Shown: in pieces, positions 50,888 to 60,072 of the stretch
Layout of the letters: every line of letters begins with the position of its first letter
Numbering within the stretch: the first letter of the stretch is position 1
From: Cytophagaceae bacterium
Lineage (GTDB): Bacteria > Bacteroidota > Bacteroidia > Cytophagales > Flexibacteraceae
DNA: 64,000 nucleotides
Reading direction: 5' to 3'
Assembly (NCBI GenBank): GCA_947458545.1
Contig: CANGYH010000003.1
Span: 37,809 to 101,808 of the forward strand
Translations under genes and position numbers: made by a program
Notes under the pieces: generated by a model
Databases searched by the model: none
What the model saw: only the letters and a program-made list of their open reading frames with translations
Told to the model about the DNA's origin: nothing

Positions 50888-51337
50888 ATGACGGCGGCCG
50901 TGGTGCGCATAGTAGCCCTGCTCTTTTACCTGGTTTATACCACCGGGGTGCCCGTCTATGCCCATTTCTGCGGAGAGGTCAAAAAGAGCCAGAGCATTCT
51001 CGTAGGTGCTGATGCCTGCTGCGGCGAGCAACCGACCGACGATTGCTCAGACGATGCAGCCGACGATGCCGACACAGAAACCGGCTGCTGCCACAACCAG
51101 GCCAAACTGGCCAAGGGAGAGCTGCCGCATTTTGCCGAGCAACAAGGCAGTGGTTTGCAACCGTGCTACTTTCTGCTGCCTGCCGCGCCCATGGCATGGG
51201 TTCCCTCGCCGCCTTGTGCCCATGCAGTAGGCGTTGTAGCTCGGCAGGCTGGTGTTGCGCCCGGGCGGGGGCACCCACCTTCAGACAAGGTGGGCATGGT
51301 CATATTGTTTGGATGCCTCAAGCTGGCGGGTTGCTAG
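50888..51337 (+). CDS. HYC_CC_PP-family exported protein of a metal uptake operon
   Basis: 149 residues. Signal peptide, then AHFCGEVKK (H-x-C), ADACCGEQPTDDCSDD and ETGCCHNQAK (Cys-Cys motifs). It corresponds to the family of the protein at 36251. The C-terminal part is less typical. Promoter elements TTTG (50854) and TAACTTTA (50873-50880) place transcription about three bases before the ATG. It is followed by the HMA protein and TonB receptor, the usual company of this family. Confidence 0.68.
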   Translation: MTAAVVRIVALLFYLVYTTGVPVYAHFCGEVKKSQSILVGADACCGEQPTDDCSDDAADDADTETGCCHNQAKLAKGELPHFAEQQGSGLQPCYFLLPAAPMAWVPSPPCAHAVGVVARQAGVAPGRGHPPSDKVGMVILFGCLKLAGC

Positions 51338-51446
51338 GCTAGGCGATGCTTTTTGCCTGGGTGCAGCGCTCTGCACGCGTGGCACGCTTAGGCGCCTGCA
51401 TGGTGCCGGGCAATTCGTCTGTTTACCAGCCCAACCAAACACAGTT

Positions 51447-51809
51447 ATGACCTTCAAAACCCTTGTTATAGTTTTTCTGCTGGCCTTTTGGGCCATTGGG
51501 GCGCAAGCCCAGAGTTTAGTTAAGACGGAGACCTTTCGCATAGAGGGAAATTGCGAAATGTGCCAAGACCGCATCGAGGAGGCCCTGGCCTTCCAGAAAG
51601 GTGTGAAGTCTGCCCGATGGAACCCAGAGAGCAAGTTGGCTACGGTAGTTTATAGAACCGATAAAACCACCGTGCTGCAGCTAAAGCAGGCGGCCATGGC
51701 CGCAGGCCACGACACCGATGCAGGCAAAGCGGCAGATGCCGTCTATCAGGCATTGCCCGACTGCTGCCAGTTCCGCACCAAGGCTTGTAAAGAATCTAGC
51801 AGCAAATGA
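51447..51809 (+). CDS. Exported HMA-domain metal-binding protein
   Basis: 120 residues. Signal peptide (TLVIVFLLAFWAIGAQAQ), then an HMA fold with IEGNCEMCQDRIEEAL (C-x-x-C) and AGHDTDAGKA in place of the usual C-terminal loop, ending with Cys residues (LPDCCQFRTKACK). Family context: periplasmic copper-type metal carrier next to a receptor. Its stop overlaps the receptor ATG by four bases (ATGA at 51806). Confidence 0.85.
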   Translation: MTFKTLVIVFLLAFWAIGAQAQSLVKTETFRIEGNCEMCQDRIEEALAFQKGVKSARWNPESKLATVVYRTDKTTVLQLKQAAMAAGHDTDAGKAADAVYQALPDCCQFRTKACKESSSK

Positions 51810-53899
51810 GGGCCTTAGGGTTGGTGGTGCTGGCAGGCCTGGCCCTGTGCACCACCGCCATGGCCCAACAGGTGCCCGACACGGCATCTGCGCGGCCCAT
51901 GGAGCTTTTGATTGAAGAGGCTGTGGTAGAGGAAACCCGCTCTACCCAGCAGTTAGACAGACTTTCTAGCACGATTACCACCAAAATCTCGGTTGGGGAG
52001 TTCCATAAAGGAGCCTGCTGCAATCTGTCTGAAAGTTTTGAGACTACCCCCGGCATAGATGCCCTGCAGGCCGATGCCGTTACCGGCCAAAAGCGCATCC
52101 AGATGCTGGGCCTGGCAGGAAGCTACACCCAGGTGCAGCTAGAGGGTGTGCCCTATACCCGTGGGCTATCGGCTGCCTCGGGGCTTAGTTATTTGCCCGG
52201 CCCCTGGGTAGAGGGCATTCAGCTTACGCGGGGTGCGTCGTCTGTAACCCCCTCTGCCGAGGGGATGGCCGGCCAGATAAACGTTGAGCTGTTTAAGCCC
52301 CTCGTGCCGGCCAAGCAAATGCAGAAGGACGGCTTTGGCCAATGGACCCTGAACGGATACCTCAACCCCATGGGTAGGCTAGAAGCCAATGCCATCGTGC
52401 GGGGTAAGCTGGCGCCGCGCTGGCATAGCGCGCTGTTGGCCCACGCCAATGGGCTGCCGCATGCCATGCGGATGGATGTAAACAAAGACGGCTTTGCCGA
52501 CATCCCCGCCGGCCGCGGGGCATCTATGCTTTGGCGCAACGAGGTTACCCTGCCTAAGGGGTGGCACTTCCAGGCCCATCTGTTGGGCCAGGCAGATGCA
52601 AGGTTCGGCGGGCAACTCAGCCGGGCAGAGCCTCTGCAGGCACCCAACGTCTCTTTATATGAAGCCAATACAGGCCACAACCGCCTCCAGGTTTGGACCA
52701 AGCTCGGCGGTGGCCTGGGCCAGCGGCCATATAAGAGCATAGGGCTGATTACCAGCTTTTCTGCCCACCAGCAGCAGGCTACTTATGGGCAGCGCAGGTA
52801 TGCGGGTATCCAACAGTCGGGCTACATCAACCTGATTTACCGCACCGTGCTGGGCAACACCAACCGCATCATATTGATGGGGACCACCCTGCAGGCCGAC
52901 CGTTGGCAAGAGTACCTGGACGGCCCTGCCTACGGCGGTGCAAGCGCAGATACCTTGGTTATAAAACATCAGGAGATTTTGCCTGGCCTCTACACAGAGC
53001 TAAACTGGAAGCTAACCCCGGTGGCAACGCTGGTGGCAGGCATCCGGGCCGAAAGGTCAGACCGTTGGGGATACTTCGTGACGCCCAGGCTGCAGGGCAG
53101 CTACAGGTTTAACGAAAAGCTTAGCCTGCGCCTGACGGCAGGCCGAGGCAGGCGCATACCCGCGCTGCTGGCAGAGGCACAGGGCTGGCTGGTAAGCAGC
53201 AGGCGCATAGAGGTTGTAGCCAAAGACGGACGCCGCCACCAAGGCTTTGTGCAGCCCGAGCAGAGCTGGAACATGGGCACCGGCCTTTTTTGGGAAGGTG
53301 CCCTCTTTAAACGCGCCGCCACCATAACGCTGGATGGTTTCTACACGCGCCTGGCCAATGCCTGGCTGCCCGATGCAGAAACACCGGGCCTGCTGCGCTT
53401 TTACCAAAGCCCGCGCCCCGTAGAGGCCTTTGCCCTGCAGGCCCAGGTAGATGCAAAGCCGATTAGGCGTATGGATGTGCGCCTTGGGTACAGGTTGGCC
53501 GATACCCGAGCCCATTTCATGACCATAGAGGGCGCACCGCGCCTTCTACTCCCTCAAATGGCTCGGCACAGGTGGATGGCTAATGTGGCGTATGCCTTCT
53601 CTCCGCGGTGGTCGGTAGATGCGACCCTCTCTTATGCCAGCACCAAACGCTTGGTGGCTGCCGCCCCCCAGGGCGGCAGCGGCGCGTCGCCCGCGTTTAC
53701 CAACTTGCTGGCCCAGGTTACCTACAAGCCGTCGCGGCATGTGGATATTTACTTTGGCGGAGAAGACCTGCTGGGCCAACGCCAGGCCAACCCCATCCTG
53801 GGTGCGAACGATCCCTTTGGGCCCGGTTTTGACGCTGCCTCGCAAGTGTGGGGCCCGGTCATTGGCCGGATGGTTTATCTCGGTTTCAGAATCAAATGA
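51806..53899 (+). CDS. TonB-dependent receptor, metal (probably copper) linked
   Basis: 697 residues. Signal peptide, TonB-box region, then a plug with KGACCNLSESFETTPGIDAL and TGQKRIQMLGLAGSYTQVQL and GIQLTRGASSVTPSAEGMAG, and a barrel ending MVYLGFRIK. The A-C-C-N-L-S-E-S-F-E motif is typical of the Bacteroidota receptors that occur with HMA and HYC_CC_PP genes. Predicted to import a metal or its chelate, the opposite of the efflux genes on the element. Translationally coupled to the HMA gene. Confidence 0.9.
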   Translation: MRALGLVVLAGLALCTTAMAQQVPDTASARPMELLIEEAVVEETRSTQQLDRLSSTITTKISVGEFHKGACCNLSESFETTPGIDALQADAVTGQKRIQMLGLAGSYTQVQLEGVPYTRGLSAASGLSYLPGPWVEGIQLTRGASSVTPSAEGMAGQINVELFKPLVPAKQMQKDGFGQWTLNGYLNPMGRLEANAIVRGKLAPRWHSALLAHANGLPHAMRMDVNKDGFADIPAGRGASMLWRNEVTLPKGWHFQAHLLGQADARFGGQLSRAEPLQAPNVSLYEANTGHNRLQVWTKLGGGLGQRPYKSIGLITSFSAHQQQATYGQRRYAGIQQSGYINLIYRTVLGNTNRIILMGTTLQADRWQEYLDGPAYGGASADTLVIKHQEILPGLYTELNWKLTPVATLVAGIRAERSDRWGYFVTPRLQGSYRFNEKLSLRLTAGRGRRIPALLAEAQGWLVSSRRIEVVAKDGRRHQGFVQPEQSWNMGTGLFWEGALFKRAATITLDGFYTRLANAWLPDAETPGLLRFYQSPRPVEAFALQAQVDAKPIRRMDVRLGYRLADTRAHFMTIEGAPRLLLPQMARHRWMANVAYAFSPRWSVDATLSYASTKRLVAAAPQGGSGASPAFTNLLAQVTYKPSRHVDIYFGGEDLLGQRQANPILGANDPFGPGFDAASQVWGPVIGRMVYLGFRIK

Positions 53900-54046
53900 T
53901 GCTGTTTTAAGTCTTGCTCTGAGCAAGGCCAGATAAGGCAGGGGGAGCGATGATGGGTTTGCCTGACGGCAAACAACGGCCTGGTATTTGGCGGCGGGCC
54001 GTAAATCGTGGCAGAACTTTTGCTGTACCTGTGTTGTTACACGGAT

Positions 54047-54730
54047 ATGAAACACCTGCTGCTTTACCTGGTTGTAGCAATGTGGGCCACGGCATGCCAA
54101 GGCCAACCTGCCAGCCAGCCCAAAGCCAGTGTTGCCAGCGCGTCTATGACAGAAACAGCAAACAAAGCCCTGCCCCAAACCCCCGTGCAACTGCCCCCAG
54201 GCATGGCCGTGGCCACTTTTGGCAATGGTTGCTTTTGGTGCACCGAGGCCGTTTTTGCAGAGCTGAAGGGCGTAGTAAGCGCTACCAGCGGCTACAGCGG
54301 TGGGTTTGTAAAAAACCCGGCTTACCGCGAGGTATGCGCCGGGCGCACGGGCCATGCCGAGGTTCTACAGATTGTGTACGACCCCAAGCAGGTCAGCTTC
54401 GACAAGCTGCTGGAGGTCTTCTGGCAAACGCACGACCCCACCACCCTCAACCGGCAGGGGGCCGACGTGGGTACGCAGTACCGCTCGGCCGTGTTTTACC
54501 ATACCGACGAGCAGCGCCAAGTGGCCGAGGCCTACAAGCAGCGCCTGGATGCTGCCAAGGCCTTTTCGGCCCCGATCGTGACGGAGATCACGGCCTTTTC
54601 CAACTTCTACCCGGCTGAAGATTACCACCAGGAGTACTTTAAGCTGAACGGCGACGCACCCTACTGCCAGTTTGTGGTGCGCCCCAAGTTGGAAAAGTTT
54701 AGGAAGGTGTTTGCGGCAGACCTCAAATAG
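54047..54730 (+). CDS. msrA: Peptide-methionine (S)-S-oxide reductase, lipoprotein form
   Basis: 227 residues from ATG 54047. The signal ends in ATACQG, giving a lipoprotein; the MsrA domain follows with ATFGNGCFWCTEAVFAELKG (catalytic Cys in G-C-F-W-C), YREVCAGRTGHAEVLQIVYD, and NFYPAEDYHQEYF. It repairs oxidised methionine in envelope proteins. A strong terminator follows at 54767. Confidence 0.94.
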   Translation: MKHLLLYLVVAMWATACQGQPASQPKASVASASMTETANKALPQTPVQLPPGMAVATFGNGCFWCTEAVFAELKGVVSATSGYSGGFVKNPAYREVCAGRTGHAEVLQIVYDPKQVSFDKLLEVFWQTHDPTTLNRQGADVGTQYRSAVFYHTDEQRQVAEAYKQRLDAAKAFSAPIVTEITAFSNFYPAEDYHQEYFKLNGDAPYCQFVVRPKLEKFRKVFAADLK

Positions 54731-54766
54731 CGCGAGGGCTGCCCCACAGGTTTGGAAAATGGAGAA

Positions 54767-54797
54767 AAGCCCCCGGCATCTGCCGGGGGTTTTTTTG
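54767..54797 (+). terminator. Rho-independent terminator after msrA
   Basis: CCCCCGGCA and its complement around a 2-base centre, then seven T. Confidence 0.9.
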
Positions 54798-54836
54798 TGG
54801 CACGCCGGCGGCAGGTTGTATAAACCAAAGCGCGCC

Positions 54837-54844
54837 TACCTTTG
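54837..54844 (+). promoter_or_regulatory. -7 box (TACCTTTG) of metF
   Basis: TACCTTTG with TTG 18 bases upstream (54816). Transcription would start near 54849, giving a leader of about 45 bases before the metF ATG at 54893. Confidence 0.65.
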
Positions 54845-54892
54845 TAATGGTTACAATGCCCGTTGCCGGGCTGCCTCTCCTCCTGGGCCTTC

Positions 54893-55852
54893 ATGACCAA
54901 AATCGTTGACCACATCGCGCAGGCCAAAGGCCGCACGCTTTTCTCTTTCGAGATTCTGCCACCCCTCAAAGGCGAGTCTATCAATACCATCTACGCAGGC
55001 ATAGAGCCGCTGATGGAATTTAAGCCTCCCTTTATTGATGTAACGTACCACCGCGAGGAGTACGTCTATCGCCAAAAACCCGGCGGCCTGCTAGAGAAAC
55101 GCGTGGAGCGCAAGCGCCCCGGCACGGTGGGCATTTGCGCCGCGATCATGAACCGCTTCCACGTAGATGCGGTGCCGCACATCATCTGCGGGGGCTTTAG
55201 CAGAGAGGAGACCGAAGAGGCGCTGATAGACCTGCATTTCTTAGGTATAGACAACGTGCTGGCCATGCGCGGAGACGCCATCAAAAGCGAGGGCCGCTTT
55301 TACCCAGAGCCCGATGGGCACGCCTATGCCACAGACCTTATCTCGCAGATACGGGCCCTCAACGAGGGCAAGTACCTAGACCCCGAGATGCCCCGGCCAA
55401 CGCCCACCAACTTCTGCATTGGCGTGGCGGGCTACCCAGAAAAGCACTTTGAGGCCCCCAATATGAAAACGGACCTCAAGTGGCTCAAAAAGAAAATAGA
55501 GCTTGGGGGCGAGTACATCGTAACGCAGATGTTCTTCAACAACCAGGCCTTCTTGGATTTTGTGGAGAAATGTCGGGCCGAGGGCATTACCGTGCCCATC
55601 ATCCCGGGCCTGAAGCCGATCACCACCCGCAAGCAACTGACGCTGCTGCCGAGCATCTTCCACGTGGACATCCCCGAGGCCCTGGCCGAGGCCTGCGAAA
55701 CCTGCAAGACGGATGCGGAGGTCAAACAGATTGGTATAGAGTGGTGCATCCAGCAATCCAAAGAGTTGGTGTCGGCGGGTGTGCCGGTGCTGCACTACTA
55801 CAGCATGGGTAAGAGCGATGCCGTAAAGGCGATTGCCAAGGAGGTGTTTTAG
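54893..55852 (+). CDS. metF: Methylenetetrahydrofolate reductase
   Basis: 319 residues from ATG 54893. FSFEILPPLKGESINTIYAG is the catalytic Glu region; DVTYHREEY, NVLAMRGDAIKSEG and PEKHFEAPNMKTDLKWLKKK belong to the FAD/folate barrel. It makes 5-methyl-THF for methionine synthesis. A TTG at 54863 would add ten residues without family support. Chromosomal housekeeping gene, with terminator at 55880. Confidence 0.95.
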   Translation: MTKIVDHIAQAKGRTLFSFEILPPLKGESINTIYAGIEPLMEFKPPFIDVTYHREEYVYRQKPGGLLEKRVERKRPGTVGICAAIMNRFHVDAVPHIICGGFSREETEEALIDLHFLGIDNVLAMRGDAIKSEGRFYPEPDGHAYATDLISQIRALNEGKYLDPEMPRPTPTNFCIGVAGYPEKHFEAPNMKTDLKWLKKKIELGGEYIVTQMFFNNQAFLDFVEKCRAEGITVPIIPGLKPITTRKQLTLLPSIFHVDIPEALAEACETCKTDAEVKQIGIEWCIQQSKELVSAGVPVLHYYSMGKSDAVKAIAKEVF

Positions 55853-55879
55853 CGCTCAGGTTAGGCCTTCGATAAGGAC

Positions 55880-55908
55880 AAAAGCGCCTGTTCATCGGGC
55901 GCTTTTTT
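55880..55908 (+). terminator. Rho-independent terminator after metF
   Basis: AAAGCGCC and GGCGCTTT around a short loop, ending in six T. Confidence 0.85.
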
Positions 55909-56017
55909 ATTTATCAAATATTATTTATTTAAGTAGTAAGGGTGGGCGCTATAGTATGGGTTACCTTGTGGCCAAGGTTTGCATCAACGCATACCTTCTG
56001 CTTTACCCCCGTCTGCC

Positions 56018-58027
56018 ATGCCTCTACGGCTTTGCTTTAGCCTTCCTTTGTTTTATATGCTACTGGTTGGGGCTCCATTGAGGGCCCAGAGCCTTTGGCA
56101 GCGAGCCCAGCCCATCTCCATCGGCGACTCCGTCTCGGTGGACCTGCCCTCAGCCACCAACCAGATAGACAGTGTGGCGGTCTGGGCATACAATCGCTTT
56201 ACCAACTTCGCCGCACCCTCTGTGGGGGTACAGAAGTACAGCACCCCCTTCGGCGATGTATTGTACCGCTTCGATATGTCCCGCAAGGGTTGGCTAGACG
56301 TGTACACGGGCCTAAGAGCAGACCTTGCCTTTCTCTATGTTTTGCGAGACTCCAGCAATCGCAATGCCTTGAGCGTGGCCCCCGGTAGGGTATTGCTGGA
56401 GGCCGGCCGCTACTACCTGCTCGTAGAGGCCAGCCTCCAACAGGCCGTCTCCATCGGCTTCCGGATGCGCGTCTTCGACTACCCTTTGCCAGATCCTGTC
56501 CCCATCCCGTCTGCCGAGCCGCTGGCGCTGGGCCTGTGGCGTATGGGCACCGTAGCGGGCAGCCCCAACGTGCTGCCCACCCTCGTGACGCGGCACAGCC
56601 CTGCCATATACAGCACACCGCCCCCCACCGGGCAGCGGTTCTACCGCATATACCTGCCGGATAGTGGCTATCTGCAGGTGGAAAACAGACGGCGCTCCAA
56701 CCACTTGCTGGCCGTGCTGAGCGACACGACCAATCAAAGCACCCTGGCCTGGGGCTACCTGCTGCCCAACGTGGGTGCCAACTGCAGCCCCGGCTGGATC
56801 CAGAACAAGCTCGGCCCCGGCCTCTACTTCTTGATGGTAGGTGGCCCGACGCTTGCCCCAGAAGACACCTTCGACGTGCGGGTGACGGCCACCGCCACCC
56901 CCATAGACACCGTCTTCCGCGTGCGGGCAGGCAGCACCCCGCTCACCGCGGGTACCCGGGTCCAAGGCACGTTCCGCAGCCTGACGGATCGGATACCGTT
57001 CTTCAACCGAATGATCGGTGCCGACTACACCACCTCTTGGCAATATTTCCCGTCTAACGGGCCCGACAAGACCTTTTCGTTCAACGTCCGCCCTGGCATC
57101 AGGCCCGTAATACGAAAGCTAGACACAACCCGATACGACACGTACGTGCTCGACTCCAGCAGCCAGAGCAACCGGGTAGAACGCAGCTTCCGGGCCATAA
57201 ACCAGCATTGGAGCACCTTCCCAACCATCTTACCCATAGACGCGCTGCCCCTCGGCACGCACTACCTCCACATCGAGCAAGGCAGCAACACCCTCGACGA
57301 GCCCTACGAGCTGCAGCTTGTGCAGTATGCCGTACCTTCCGTGGCGCCAGGGTCGGCAGGACCGTTCGATTTGAAAATACGCGGGCTGGGTCCGGGCCTG
57401 AACCCAGGCGTTTACCAATTTGCGAGCAACCCCACTGGGGGCCCCGTCTTGGTACTGGCGATAGGCACCCCTATGGCCGTGGAGCTAACCCGCCCTGCGG
57501 GCACATTCACCGACTCGGTCTTCGTGGACTGGAATTCAGACGGCCAGTTCGACCGTGCGGGGGAGTTTTTGTACGGCACCACCAACCCAGGCCCTACCGT
57601 TACCGACACTCTGCGACTGCCGCCCATCCCGATCTGGGATTTCAGGCGCGGTCTGCCCTTTGTGGCGCGATGGGTAATCCGCAGCGCCTCCAACGGACAT
57701 ATGGTCGGTGTGACTGACTTTCCCTTGCAGGTTGAAGGCAGCCGAGTGGTGGCCAACCGCCCGCAGCTTTCCGACCCTGGGTCGCTTCAGGTATATCCCA
57801 ACCCGGCGCGGGGGACAGTCACGCTGCAAGTTGCTACCGCAGAAGACGGGCTGCCCCTCACTGTGGAGCTCTACAGTGCTGATGGACGGTTGGTGCTGTC
57901 GCAGGTTTTGCCAGTGCACTCTGCTACCGGCCGCGCTATGCTCATGCTGCCTGGGCAGCCGGGGGTGTATCTGCTGCGTGCCCGGCAGGGCACGCATATA
58001 TGGCAGCAACGGGTGGGCATCTGGTAG
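56018..58027 (+). CDS. Secreted protein with GEVED-like module and C-terminal T9SS sorting domain
   Basis: 669 residues from ATG 56018. Signal peptide (LCFSLPLFYMLLVGAPLRAQ); several beta modules; a GEVED-like segment (FVDWNSDGQFDRAGEFLYGT, about residue 507); and a type A sorting domain at the end (LQVYPNPARGTVTLQV, then LYSADGRLVLSQVL, PGVYLLRARQGTHIWQQRVG). The sorting domain directs export by the type IX system, found only in Bacteroidota. Likely surface-attached or released; no enzyme motif seen. Confidence 0.88.
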   Translation: MPLRLCFSLPLFYMLLVGAPLRAQSLWQRAQPISIGDSVSVDLPSATNQIDSVAVWAYNRFTNFAAPSVGVQKYSTPFGDVLYRFDMSRKGWLDVYTGLRADLAFLYVLRDSSNRNALSVAPGRVLLEAGRYYLLVEASLQQAVSIGFRMRVFDYPLPDPVPIPSAEPLALGLWRMGTVAGSPNVLPTLVTRHSPAIYSTPPPTGQRFYRIYLPDSGYLQVENRRRSNHLLAVLSDTTNQSTLAWGYLLPNVGANCSPGWIQNKLGPGLYFLMVGGPTLAPEDTFDVRVTATATPIDTVFRVRAGSTPLTAGTRVQGTFRSLTDRIPFFNRMIGADYTTSWQYFPSNGPDKTFSFNVRPGIRPVIRKLDTTRYDTYVLDSSSQSNRVERSFRAINQHWSTFPTILPIDALPLGTHYLHIEQGSNTLDEPYELQLVQYAVPSVAPGSAGPFDLKIRGLGPGLNPGVYQFASNPTGGPVLVLAIGTPMAVELTRPAGTFTDSVFVDWNSDGQFDRAGEFLYGTTNPGPTVTDTLRLPPIPIWDFRRGLPFVARWVIRSASNGHMVGVTDFPLQVEGSRVVANRPQLSDPGSLQVYPNPARGTVTLQVATAEDGLPLTVELYSADGRLVLSQVLPVHSATGRAMLMLPGQPGVYLLRARQGTHIWQQRVGIW

Positions 58028-58079
58028 AAGCCTCACTCTCTTGTATGGAGCCAAAAGAGTACCCATTGCGGGCACCATT

Positions 58080-58087
58080 TACCTTTG
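58080..58087 (+). promoter_or_regulatory. -7 box (TACCTTTG) of psd
   Basis: TACCTTTG, with transcription predicted at about 58092, five bases before the psd ATG. Confidence 0.55.
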
Positions 58088-58096
58088 TGCCGTAAG

Positions 58097-58756
58097 ATGA
58101 CGATTCATAAGGAAGGATATGCCTCGCTGTTGCTGGTAGCGGGGGTGCTTGGGGCTATCAATTTCGGGCTCTACTGGGCCGTGCCCGATAGCCTTGGGGT
58201 GCGCTATGTGTTAGGCTCTATAAGCCTGGTGGTGTTTCTGGTGGTGTTGCAGTTTTTCCGCAACCCCAGCCGCAGCACCACGGCCGCAGCGCACCAGGTT
58301 ATAGCTCCGGCAGACGGGAAAGTCGTTGTTATAGAAGAAGCTACAGACCACGAGGTGCTCGGCGGGCCTGCGCTGCAGGTGTCAATCTTCATGTCGCCCT
58401 TCAATGTGCATGTAAACCGCAGCCCGGTGCAGGGCAAGGTTGAGTATTTTAAGTACCACCCCGGCAAGTACCTGGTGGCCTGGCACCCCAAGTCTAGCAC
58501 AGAGAACGAGCGCACCACGCTGGCCATCCGCACAGAGACGGGTGCCCGGGTGATGCTGCGGCAGATTGCCGGCGCCTTGGCGCGCCGCATCGTCTGCTAC
58601 GCCCGCCCTGGCGACGCGCTGGCGCCTGGCCAGGAGTTTGGGTTCATCAAATTTGGCAGCCGGGTAGATGTCTTTCTGCCCCTGGATGCCAAGGTAACCG
58701 TGCAGCTTGGCCAAGTAACCAAAGGGGGCCAAACGGTTATCGCAGAGCTGGCCTAG
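58097..58756 (+). CDS. psd: Phosphatidylserine decarboxylase, short (PSD-B like) form
   Basis: 219 residues from ATG 58097. Two N-terminal membrane helices, then VIAPADGKVVVIEE, FMSPFNVHVNRSPVQGKVEY (conserved H-x-x-R), NERTTLAIRTETG and the self-cleavage region FIKFGSRVDVFLP, where G-S yields the pyruvoyl cofactor. It converts phosphatidylserine to phosphatidylethanolamine. pssA, the previous step, is 560 bases downstream. Its stop overlaps the convergent gene by four bases. Confidence 0.93.
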   Translation: MTIHKEGYASLLLVAGVLGAINFGLYWAVPDSLGVRYVLGSISLVVFLVVLQFFRNPSRSTTAAAHQVIAPADGKVVVIEEATDHEVLGGPALQVSIFMSPFNVHVNRSPVQGKVEYFKYHPGKYLVAWHPKSSTENERTTLAIRTETGARVMLRQIAGALARRIVCYARPGDALAPGQEFGFIKFGSRVDVFLPLDAKVTVQLGQVTKGGQTVIAELA

Positions 58757-59277
58757 GCAGGTGCCTGGGGCCCGTACCAGCTTGCGTACATCTTATAGCG
58801 CTCGGCTGTGGCAAGTATGGTTTGCACCTGCTCGGGCGTCACGTCTTTGAGGCGGCGGGCGGGGGCACCGGCGTAGAGGCCGCCTTCTTCGCACACGGTG
58901 CCGGGCGTAACCACAGCCCCTGCGGCAATAAAGCAGTGCCTCTGGATATGAACATGGTCTAGCACGATGGCACCGATGCCGATGAGCACCTCGTCGTCTA
59001 TGCGGCAGCCGTGCACGCAGGCATTATGGGCAATGGAGACACGGTTGCCGATCACCAGGTCGGCTTTTTGGTAGGTGCAGTGCAGTACGGCCCCGTCTTG
59101 GATGTTGGTGTCGGCGCCGATGCGTATCTGGTGTACGTCTCCCCGCACGACGGCATTAAACCAGACGGTGCAGCCCGGGCCCAGGTGTGCATCGCCCACG
59201 ACGGTGGCGTTTGGGGCCAGCCAGACGGTAGGGTCTAGCCGAGGCAACACGTTGTTAACAGGAAGTATCAGCGCCAT
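58753..59277 (-). CDS. Gamma-carbonic-anhydrase-like hexapeptide-repeat protein
   Basis: 174 residues of left-handed beta-helix with repeated hexapeptides: NATVVGDAHLGPGCTVWFNA, VVRGDVHQIRIGADTNIQDG. The three metal-binding His positions are partly present (AVLHCTYQ, SIAHNACVHGC). Family members include carbonic anhydrases and acyltransferase relatives (YrdA/PaaY type). It lies opposite to psd and pssA, sharing a short upstream region with pssA. Confidence 0.9.
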   Translation of the reverse strand: MALILPVNNVLPRLDPTVWLAPNATVVGDAHLGPGCTVWFNAVVRGDVHQIRIGADTNIQDGAVLHCTYQKADLVIGNRVSIAHNACVHGCRIDDEVLIGIGAIVLDHVHIQRHCFIAAGAVVTPGTVCEEGGLYAGAPARRLKDVTPEQVQTILATAERYKMYASWYGPQAPA

Positions 59278-59316
59278 GGCCGTAAAGTTGGGCCCAGGTC
59301 TGCCAATTTTGTACCG

Positions 59317-60024
59317 ATGCTAGCCAGCCTGAAAGCCCACGTGCCCAATGCCCTTACGGTAGGCAACCTGCTCTGTGGCATGGGCGGCATATACCTGGCC
59401 CTGGCAGAGGCAGACACCTACGCGGCAGGCTGGTGCATCATAATGGCGGCCCTGCTGGATGTGGCCGACGGCGCCGTGGCGCGCGCCCTCGGCGTAAGCT
59501 CGCCCATAGGCAAAGACCTAGACTCACTGGCCGATGCCGTAACCTTTGGCGTACTGCCTACTTTTATCGTGATTACAGGCTTGCGCCAATACCTGTGGCT
59601 AAACCCTGCCTGGCAAATTGTGCCTGCCTGCCTGGGCGTGTGCGCCGTGCTGCGGCTGGCCCGGTTCAACAACGATCCTGGCCAAGCCAAATACTTCAGT
59701 GGCTTGCCCACCCCGGCGGCTGGGCTGGCACTGGTAGGTATTGGCTTTCAGATAGATAAATTGCCCGATGCGGCCATGCCCTTGGTGCAGCCTGCAGGCC
59801 TGCTGATGGTTGCCGTGCTGCTGGCTGGGTTGATGGTGTCTCCGCTGCGGCTGATCAGCTTCAAGCTTGGCCTTAAGCCCACCTTGCCTTACTGGGTGGC
59901 AACTGCCCTGGTGGCCATAGCCTCGCTGCCCTGGGCCCAAGGCGGGGCCACGCTGGTTGCCATCCTGGCCTATGTGGCTTTCTCTCAGATCTACTTTTTG
60001 CGCAAGCCTGCGCCCACGGCATAA
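59317..60024 (+). CDS. pssA: CDP-diacylglycerol-serine O-phosphatidyltransferase
   Basis: 235 residues with about seven membrane helices. The CDP-alcohol phosphotransferase motif is complete: LLDVADGAVARALGVSSPIG followed by KDLDSLADAVTFG, giving D-x2-D-G-x2-A-R-x8-G-x3-D-x3-D. It makes phosphatidylserine for Psd. A CAATTTTG box (59304-59311) sits five to six bases before the ATG, so the mRNA is probably leaderless. Confidence 0.95.
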   Translation: MLASLKAHVPNALTVGNLLCGMGGIYLALAEADTYAAGWCIIMAALLDVADGAVARALGVSSPIGKDLDSLADAVTFGVLPTFIVITGLRQYLWLNPAWQIVPACLGVCAVLRLARFNNDPGQAKYFSGLPTPAAGLALVGIGFQIDKLPDAAMPLVQPAGLLMVAVLLAGLMVSPLRLISFKLGLKPTLPYWVATALVAIASLPWAQGGATLVAILAYVAFSQIYFLRKPAPTA

Positions 60025-60072
60025 GCCTACCAACACAAACGACCCATAACCTACCCCTTTTAACTCTCAGCC

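Noticed and set aside
53546..54355. 269-codon minus-strand frame
   Set aside because: Antisense to the TonB receptor and msrA genes; no protein-like features.
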